9,270 bases of DNA, taken from NCBI GenBank assembly GCA_938004815.1, contig CALKVR010000849.1, positions 1-9,270 of the forward strand, read 5' to 3'. Every line of letters starts with the position of its first letter. The stretch's first letter is position 1. The notes beneath the pieces are model-generated. The model was given only the letters and a program-made list of their open reading frames with translations. It made no database searches and was not told the origin of the DNA. Position numbers and translations under genes: made by a program. The stretch comes from an uncultured Polyangiaceae bacterium. GTDB taxonomy: Bacteria > Myxococcota_A > Polyangia > Polyangiales > Polyangiaceae. This document shows, in pieces, positions 5,814-9,270 of the stretch.

Positions 5814-6083
5814 GTGACGAAGAAGCGACCCGCGAAGACGAGGACCTCTGGAGCGCCCCCCGGCAAGCCCACCGCCCCCAAGGCCGCTCCGAAAGCGCGC
5901 CTGGCGGTGCTCATGGACGGAGAGCCCCTCGCGGACGACGACGCGCGCGCGCTGTGGACGGCGTTCTCCGCCCACATGGACGATCACCAGGGCGATCTCG
6001 CGGGCTTCGCCAAGCAGAAGGGTTGGACGTCGGTGAAGCCGGAGCACCGAGCCGGTCAGGCCGTCCTCGTCGTGACGACCTGA
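5814..6083 (+). CDS. Small conserved-looking hypothetical protein with basic Lys/Pro/Ala-rich tail
   Basis: An 89-residue protein with no signal peptide and no cysteine. Residues 1-28 are basic and disordered (TKKRPAKTRTSG, PPGKPTAPKAAPKA), like an unfolded nucleic-acid-binding tail. The remainder is a compact small domain: strand RLAVLMDGEPLADDDA, helix ARALWTAFSAHMDDHQGDLAGFAKQKG, then WTSVKPEHRAGQAVLVVTT. I do not recognise a named family, and no function is assigned. The GTG at 5814 was chosen because of the TAGCTT hexamer 7 nt upstream. An in-frame ATG at 5781 would add 11 residues (MAGRSAASFRH) and has no Shine-Dalgarno. It is monocistronic and converges on the next gene with a 15-nt gap. 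Confidence 0.65.
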   Translation: MTKKRPAKTRTSGAPPGKPTAPKAAPKARLAVLMDGEPLADDDARALWTAFSAHMDDHQGDLAGFAKQKGWTSVKPEHRAGQAVLVVTT

Positions 6084-6098
6084 CCCGCGCACACGAGC

Positions 6099-6449
6099 TC
6101 AGCGCGTGAAGAGGCGGCGGCGCGAAGCGGCCAGCCCGGCCAGCGCAGCGAAGAAGAACCCGAGCCCGCTCGAGCCGCGCGTGCCGGCGCTCGAGCAGTC
6201 GGACGAGCCGTCGCTCCCTCCGCTGCCGCCGGCCCCCGCGCCGCTCGTGTCGTCGTCGCACGTGAGGACGTTCGGGTCGCTCTCGTCGGGAATGCAGACG
6301 CCGGGGTCGCCGTCACCCCGCGTGCAATCGTCGCCCTCGTCGAGGCTCGCGCACGCCGCTTTGTCGGCGTCGTCGGCGAGGGCCCGAGCGGGGGCGAGGC
6401 CCGCGGCGAGGAAGGCAGCGGAGAGGATGATGGCGGGGAGCGATTTCAT
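6099..6449 (-). CDS. Small Cys-rich secreted protein with MYXO-CTERM tail
   Basis: A 116-residue exported protein. The signal peptide is residues 1-25 (MKSLPAII, Ala/Leu core, cleavage near ALA/D). The mature part carries four spaced cysteines in a short acidic module (C33, C42, C52, C64; pattern CASLDEGDDC, GDPGVC, NVLTC) of a kind common in myxobacterial surface proteins, probably two disulfides. A Gly/Ser/Asp-rich linker (68-92) follows. The C-terminus has a Cys (C85), hydrophobic segment GLGFFFAALAGLAA (95-108) and RRR: a MYXO-CTERM sorting tail. Processing and surface anchoring are expected. The ATG at 6449 is supported by the signal peptide, with AAAGG about 9 nt upstream. In-frame codons further upstream give unstructured Arg-rich sequence and are not used. 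It lies downstream of the sigma-54 activator on the same strand and has its own candidate promoter. Confidence 0.82.
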   Translation of the reverse strand: MKSLPAIILSAAFLAAGLAPARALADDADKAACASLDEGDDCTRGDGDPGVCIPDESDPNVLTCDDDTSGAGAGGSGGSDGSSDCSSAGTRGSSGLGFFFAALAGLAASRRRLFTR

Positions 6450-6484
6450 TTCTTTCGACCTTTCGTAGTGGCGCTCTCCGACAT

Positions 6485-6500
6485 TCCACGAACCATGCCA
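6485..6500 (-). promoter_or_regulatory. Sigma-54-like promoter candidate upstream of the small MYXO-CTERM gene
   Basis: The minus strand reads TGGCATGGTTCGTGGA. Compared with the sigma-54 consensus TGGCACG-N4-TTGCA, the -24 half matches except for one base. The -12 half reads GTGGA, so its key GC is GG. It would start transcription about 26 nt before the ATG at 6449, leaving room for the AAAGG site. A sigma-54 activator gene lies immediately upstream. An inverted repeat TCCACG-N10-CGTGGA (6485-6506) overlaps this site and may be the real signal instead. Confidence 0.3.
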
Positions 6501-6538
6501 CGTGGATCGCTCGGCGCCCGGGTCGGTCTCACCGCCAC

Positions 6539-6581
6539 GTGAGCAGCAAGTTGCCGGTGGTGCCGGCCACTCGTTGCTCAC
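6539..6581 (-). terminator. Long imperfect hairpin starting at the activator stop codon
   Basis: The structure is symmetric about 6560. A 7-bp outer stem (GTGAGCA 6539-6545 / TGCTCAC 6575-6581) and a 5-bp inner stem (GCCGG / CCGGC around a 5-nt loop at 6558-6562) are joined by a partly paired stretch (4 of 7 Watson-Crick). It includes the TGA of the activator and has no T-tract on the minus strand. It is probably a transcription terminator or mRNA 3' end stabiliser for the 6578-9270 operon, separating it from the gene at 6449. Confidence 0.45.
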
Positions 6582-8224
6582 TCCTCGTCGAGGCGCATCT
6601 TCGAGAGCTTGTAGACCAGCGTCCGCCTCGGGAGACCGAGGATCTCCGCGGCCTTGGTGCGGTTTCCGCCGGTGGCGCGGAGCGCCTCGAGGATGCGCTC
6701 GCGCTCGAAGTCCTTCACGGTGGCGCGCACGTCGCCCGCGCCTTGGTCGACGGCAGCAGGTCGCGGCGCCGCTAGCATCGAGGCGGGGAGCTGGTCGACC
6801 CCGATCGCGCCCGCGTCGGCGAAAGCGACCGCCCGCTCGAGGACGTGCTTCAGCTCGCGGACGTTGCCGGGCCACGGGTACGACTCGAGCACGGCGAGCG
6901 CGGCCGCGTCGATGCGAGGCGGCTTTTCGGGCGCGATCTCGGCCAGGAGCTGGCCCGCCAGAGACCCGATTTCGCCGCGTCGCTGCCTCAGAGGGGGCAA
7001 CGTGATCGTCGCACCGTTGAGGCGATAGAGCAGATCCTGCCGGAAGCGCTTGTCACGCGTGAGGGCCTCGAGATCCTGGTGGGTCGCGGCGACGACGCGC
7101 AGATCGACGCGGCGCTCGGCGGTAGCCCCGACGCGGCGTACGGATTGATCCTCCAGGACGCGCAGCAGCTTGGCCTGAAGGGCCAGCGACAGCTCACCGA
7201 TCTCGTCGAGGAACAGCGTGCCTTCGTGGGCCGACTCGATGAGGCCCACCTTTGCCGTCTGCGCGCCGGAGAACGCGCCGCGCTCGTGCCCGAAGAGCTC
7301 GCTCTCGATCAGGTTCTCGGGGAGCGCCGCGGTGTTGACCGCTACCAGCGGACCGGAGCGGCCGCTCAGGCGGTGAATCTCACGCGCCGTCACCTCTTTG
7401 CCCGTGCCCGTTTCGCCGGTCACGAGCACGCTGATCGATCGGGGCGCGATCCGCCTCAGCTCGGCGTGCACCCTCGCGAGCGACGGGTAACCGAACGCCA
7501 CCGGAACATCGACGGTCGCCGGTGCGGAGCCGCGCGAGCGGATCTCCTCGAGCAAAGCGGGGAGCGCGCCGGGGGCGACCAGCCGCACCGCCTCGCGAAC
7601 TGGACCCACGCCGGCCTGGTCGAGCGCGCGCGCGAGCCACCCGATCGTCGGCGCATCCGGCGCCCGCACGAGCAGGGTGGTCGCGTCGGCGATCCCGACC
7701 GAGCACCCCGAGGGCAGCTGCGCCAAACGTTCGAGCCCGGCGGAGGCCTCGTAGAAGGGCTTGCCGAGACCGAGCGCGCCGAGCGCGTCGCCCCGCCCTG
7801 GTTCGCTCGCGAGCGCCGCTTCGAACATCGGCAAGAGCTGCAGCGGGCGCGTCGTGCTCGGGAGGGTCGAGACGCGGAGGAGGGCGAAGCGCACGTCGCC
7901 CGCCACGATCTCGTCGCCGGGGGCGATCTCGACAGGAGCGTCCGACAAGCGCCGCCCCTCCACGAGGGTGCCGTTGCGTGAGCCCAGATCGCGGATGCGC
8001 GCCTCGTCGTCGAGCTCGACCGCGAAATGAAGGCGCGAGAGCGAGGGGCTCTCGATGCAGAGGGCGGCTTGCTCGTCACGTCCGACCGAGACCGTGCCGC
8101 GGGCCGGGAGCCCGACGACGAACGCGGCGTAACCCTCGCGCGCGATCGAGAGGCAGAGGCCGCCGGGCGCTGCGCCGAGAGCGTACGCTCGATCGACGGT
8201 CTCCTCTTGATGACGACGGGCCAT
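6578..8224 (-). CDS. Sigma-54-dependent transcriptional activator with N-terminal FHA domain
   Basis: The protein has 548 residues. An FHA phosphothreonine-binding domain covers about residues 44-118: GR at 48-49, SLSRLH (61-66) and GSRNGT (81-86). Residues 127-240 form an Ala/Leu-rich middle region with no recognised domain. The AAA+ domain (about 241-465) has Walker A GETGTGKE (270-277), the sigma-54 contact loop GAFSGA (316-321, Ser in place of the usual Thr), Walker B EGTLFLDEIGEL (334-344), and YPWPGNVREL (449-458). A Fis-type helix-turn-helix covers 520-541 (GNRTKAAEILGLPRRTLVYKL). Such proteins use ATP to open sigma-54 RNA polymerase complexes. FHA variants respond to Ser/Thr kinases rather than histidine kinases. 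The ATG at 8224 was chosen: TATCAT lies 9 nt upstream and the upstream extension is not domain-like. It sits 40 nt after the lipoprotein gene. Its targets and partner kinase are unknown. Confidence 0.95.
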   Translation of the reverse strand: MARRHQEETVDRAYALGAAPGGLCLSIAREGYAAFVVGLPARGTVSVGRDEQAALCIESPSLSRLHFAVELDDEARIRDLGSRNGTLVEGRRLSDAPVEIAPGDEIVAGDVRFALLRVSTLPSTTRPLQLLPMFEAALASEPGRGDALGALGLGKPFYEASAGLERLAQLPSGCSVGIADATTLLVRAPDAPTIGWLARALDQAGVGPVREAVRLVAPGALPALLEEIRSRGSAPATVDVPVAFGYPSLARVHAELRRIAPRSISVLVTGETGTGKEVTAREIHRLSGRSGPLVAVNTAALPENLIESELFGHERGAFSGAQTAKVGLIESAHEGTLFLDEIGELSLALQAKLLRVLEDQSVRRVGATAERRVDLRVVAATHQDLEALTRDKRFRQDLLYRLNGATITLPPLRQRRGEIGSLAGQLLAEIAPEKPPRIDAAALAVLESYPWPGNVRELKHVLERAVAFADAGAIGVDQLPASMLAAPRPAAVDQGAGDVRATVKDFERERILEALRATGGNRTKAAEILGLPRRTLVYKLSKMRLDEE

Positions 8225-8233
8225 GCCGCCGGG

Positions 8234-8239
8234 ATGATA
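8234..8239 (-). promoter_or_regulatory. Candidate -10 element (TATCAT) of the FHA activator gene
   Basis: TATCAT on the minus strand ends 9 nt before the ATG at 8224, within the 40-bp gap after the lipoprotein gene. It would give an independent mRNA with a leader of about 3 nt. The -35 region is GC-rich and unrecognisable, so readthrough from the upstream genes remains possible. Confidence 0.3.
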
Positions 8240-8264
8240 GTGCGATCGGGGGGCGACCGCGCGA

Positions 8265-8750
8265 TCAGGGGGGGCAGACGGCGCCAGAAGACAACACAAG
8301 GGCGAAGGTCTCGGGCTGCGCGAGCGTGAAGGTGCAGGATGTCCCCTCGACGCAGAGCGGGTTCCCCCAGGTCACGCTGATCGGGTCACCCTTGTTCTCG
8401 CCGTCGGCGCACTCGGCCTCGAGCAACGTGGGACCAGCAAACACACAGTGCGTGGTCATCGCCCCGGCCGTGAAGTCGAGATCCTGTGGCCCCTCGAGCT
8501 TGACCTCGACCCCCACGGGAGGCGTGACCGTCACGTCGAAGCACGGAGTACCGCTGCCGGTCGACGAGGTGGTGGTGGACGTCGACGTGCTGGTCGATGT
8601 CGAGGGCGCGGCCCCGCCATCGCCACCGCCCGCGCCGCCGCCCCCCGGACAGGACTCGGCCTCGCAAGGAAACAGATCGTCGGTGTCGAGCACCTGCGCG
8701 CAGCCGATGCCGGCTGCCGCAAACGTGAAGGAGAGAACGAATCGGCGCAT
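8265..8750 (-). CDS. Secreted Cys-rich lipoprotein with Gly and Ser-Thr low-complexity linker
   Basis: The 161 residues start MRRFVLSFTFAAAGIGC. This is a short basic/hydrophobic leader ending in C17, so a type II signal peptide is likely, although GIGC is a weak lipobox. After VLDTDDLFPCEAESC (20-34) comes a Gly-rich run (35-46) and an alternating Ser-Thr run (50-64) that acts as a flexible spacer. A Cys-rich domain follows (68-161; C70, C102, C114, C133, C139, C159) with beta-type sequence (FDVTVTPPVGVEVKLEG). This layout is common for surface lipoproteins in myxobacteria. Function is unknown. The ATG at 8750 shares its base with the TGA of the upstream gene (TGATG). An in-frame ATG at 8756 adds only MV. 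It belongs to the same operon as the two-TM protein and probably the FHA activator. Confidence 0.75.
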   Translation of the reverse strand: MRRFVLSFTFAAAGIGCAQVLDTDDLFPCEAESCPGGGGAGGGDGGAAPSTSTSTSTSTTTSSTGSGTPCFDVTVTPPVGVEVKLEGPQDLDFTAGAMTTHCVFAGPTLLEAECADGENKGDPISVTWGNPLCVEGTSCTFTLAQPETFALVLSSGAVCPP

Positions 8751-9270
8751 CACCATGTCCGCTCGAGAGCAAACCCCGTACCGGTGAACCAAGCCGTCGT
8801 GCGGACCCCGTCGTCACCCGTGGTCGCGTCGATGATCCAGCCCACCCCGCCGGCAGCCGCGAACACGCCGCCCGCGACGAACGTGATGGTCGACGTCAGC
8901 GTCAGCGCCTCGTGCGTCGCCAGGGTGTCGTGCAGAGCGGGCGGGCAGCCCTTGTTTCGGCAGCCGTCCTTGAGCTCGCCGGCTTGCGAGAGCGCGACCG
9001 CCCCCGTGATGACGCCGGTCAAGAGCCCGGCGCCGCCGACGCCCAAGAGAACCGGAATCACGGGGTGAACCCCGTCGTCTTCGGGGGCCGGCGCCCGCGC
9101 CGTCGGTCGGGGCTCGACGCGCGTCGTGGGAGCCGGAAGCGGCGTGACGGGCGCGGGCGCGGGCTCGGCGACGGGCGGCACCGGCAGGTCGAGCTCGACC
9201 GTGCGCGCTTCACCCTCGACCACCGAGAACGAGACCTCGACACGCTGGTCGCCGCGTTGCGCGGCGACCA
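8750..9270 (-). CDS. C-terminal part of a Pro-rich membrane protein with two TM segments, 5' end outside window
   Basis: 172 C-terminal residues are visible and the frame is open through the right edge. The first part (RVEVSFSVVEGEARTVELDLPVP) looks like the end of a beta-sandwich repeat of PEGA or similar type. Next is a Pro/Ala-rich linker (about 30-65), a hydrophobic segment PVIPVLLGVGGAGLLTGVI (about 69-90), a short loop with two cysteines (GCRNKGCPP, C103 and C108), and a second hydrophobic segment (about 120-146). The pattern 'ALSQAGELKDGC..GCPPALHD' between two membrane helices resembles the C-termini of large myxobacterial TPR/PEGA proteins, which often accompany Ser/Thr kinases. That recall is an inference. 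It overlaps the lipoprotein start by one base, so the two are in one operon. An internal GTG at 9223 is not the true start. Confidence 0.75.
   Translation of the reverse strand, partial: VAAQRGDQRVEVSFSVVEGEARTVELDLPVPPVAEPAPAPVTPLPAPTTRVEPRPTARAPAPEDDGVHPVIPVLLGVGGAGLLTGVITGAVALSQAGELKDGCRNKGCPPALHDTLATHEALTLTSTITFVAGGVFAAAGGVGWIIDATTGDDGVRTTAWFTGTGFALERTW
9246..9270. repeat. Perfect 10-bp inverted repeat inside the partial gene at the right edge
   Basis: TGGTCGCCGC (9246-9255) and GCGGCGACCA (9261-9270) are exact reverse complements around a 5-nt loop, so a strong hairpin could form in the mRNA of the minus-strand gene. It lies within coding sequence. It may continue past the window edge. 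Confidence 0.5.

Noticed and set aside
6845..7981. Long open frame on the plus strand
   Set aside because: Antisense to the sigma-54 activator, whose Walker, GAFSGA and helix-turn-helix motifs are intact. The plus-strand product has no recognisable domain.
7522..8787. 421-codon open frame on the plus strand
   Set aside because: Covers the reverse strand of both the activator and the lipoprotein. Arg-rich composition, no supporting signals.

Overview
The window is very GC-rich. It carries several marks of a myxobacterium (Myxococcota, probably a Polyangiales-type lineage). Two secreted proteins end in a Cys / hydrophobic / poly-Arg tail of the MYXO-CTERM type. There is a Hanks-type Ser/Thr kinase fused to a P-loop ATPase, an FHA-containing sigma-54 activator, a Ser-Thr/Gly-rich lipoprotein, and the C-terminal end of a large protein with two membrane segments. 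Taxonomy is inferred from these features only.

Layout, left to right. (1) Positions 1-2252, minus strand: a two-gene operon encoding an outer-membrane beta-barrel-like protein, then a kinase/ATPase that starts one base after its stop and runs off the left edge. (2) A 131-bp divergent region. (3) Positions 2384-3753, plus strand: an alpha/beta hydrolase resembling PHA synthase/depolymerase-type enzymes, overlapping by 10 nt a small coiled-coil protein that resembles a phasin. (4) Positions 3762-4436, minus: a secreted temptin-like protein with a CxxCH motif and a MYXO-CTERM tail, preceded by a striking 16-bp perfect palindrome. (5) Positions 4504-5046, minus: a YaeQ-family protein, divergent from (6) a plus-strand VapBC-type toxin-antitoxin pair (5113-5738) with an AT-rich operator/promoter. 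(7) Positions 5814-6083, plus: a small Lys/Pro/Ala-tailed hypothetical protein. (8) Positions 6099-6449, minus: a small Cys-rich secreted MYXO-CTERM protein with a sigma-54-like element upstream. (9) Positions 6578-9270, minus: a probable operon encoding the C-terminal end of a Pro-rich two-TM protein, a lipoprotein (TGATG overlap) and an FHA-AAA+-HTH sigma-54 activator, ending in a hairpin that begins at the activator stop codon.

How the parts may work together (inference). The kinase can make phospho-Ser/Thr and the FHA domain of the sigma-54 activator reads phospho-Thr, so the two could belong to one signalling route. The sigma-54-like element just downstream of the activator makes the small MYXO-CTERM gene at 6099-6449 a candidate target. 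Several genes have a TANNNT -10-like hexamer only 5-9 nt before the start codon, which suggests leaderless or nearly leaderless mRNAs. I found no tRNA, rRNA, CRISPR array, insertion sequence or prophage gene. Nothing here is clearly a wholly new system. The strongest leads are the leaderless-promoter pattern, the 4471-4494 palindrome, the hydrolase/phasin-like pair, the temptin-like MYXO-CTERM protein and the FHA activator with a GAFSGA loop.
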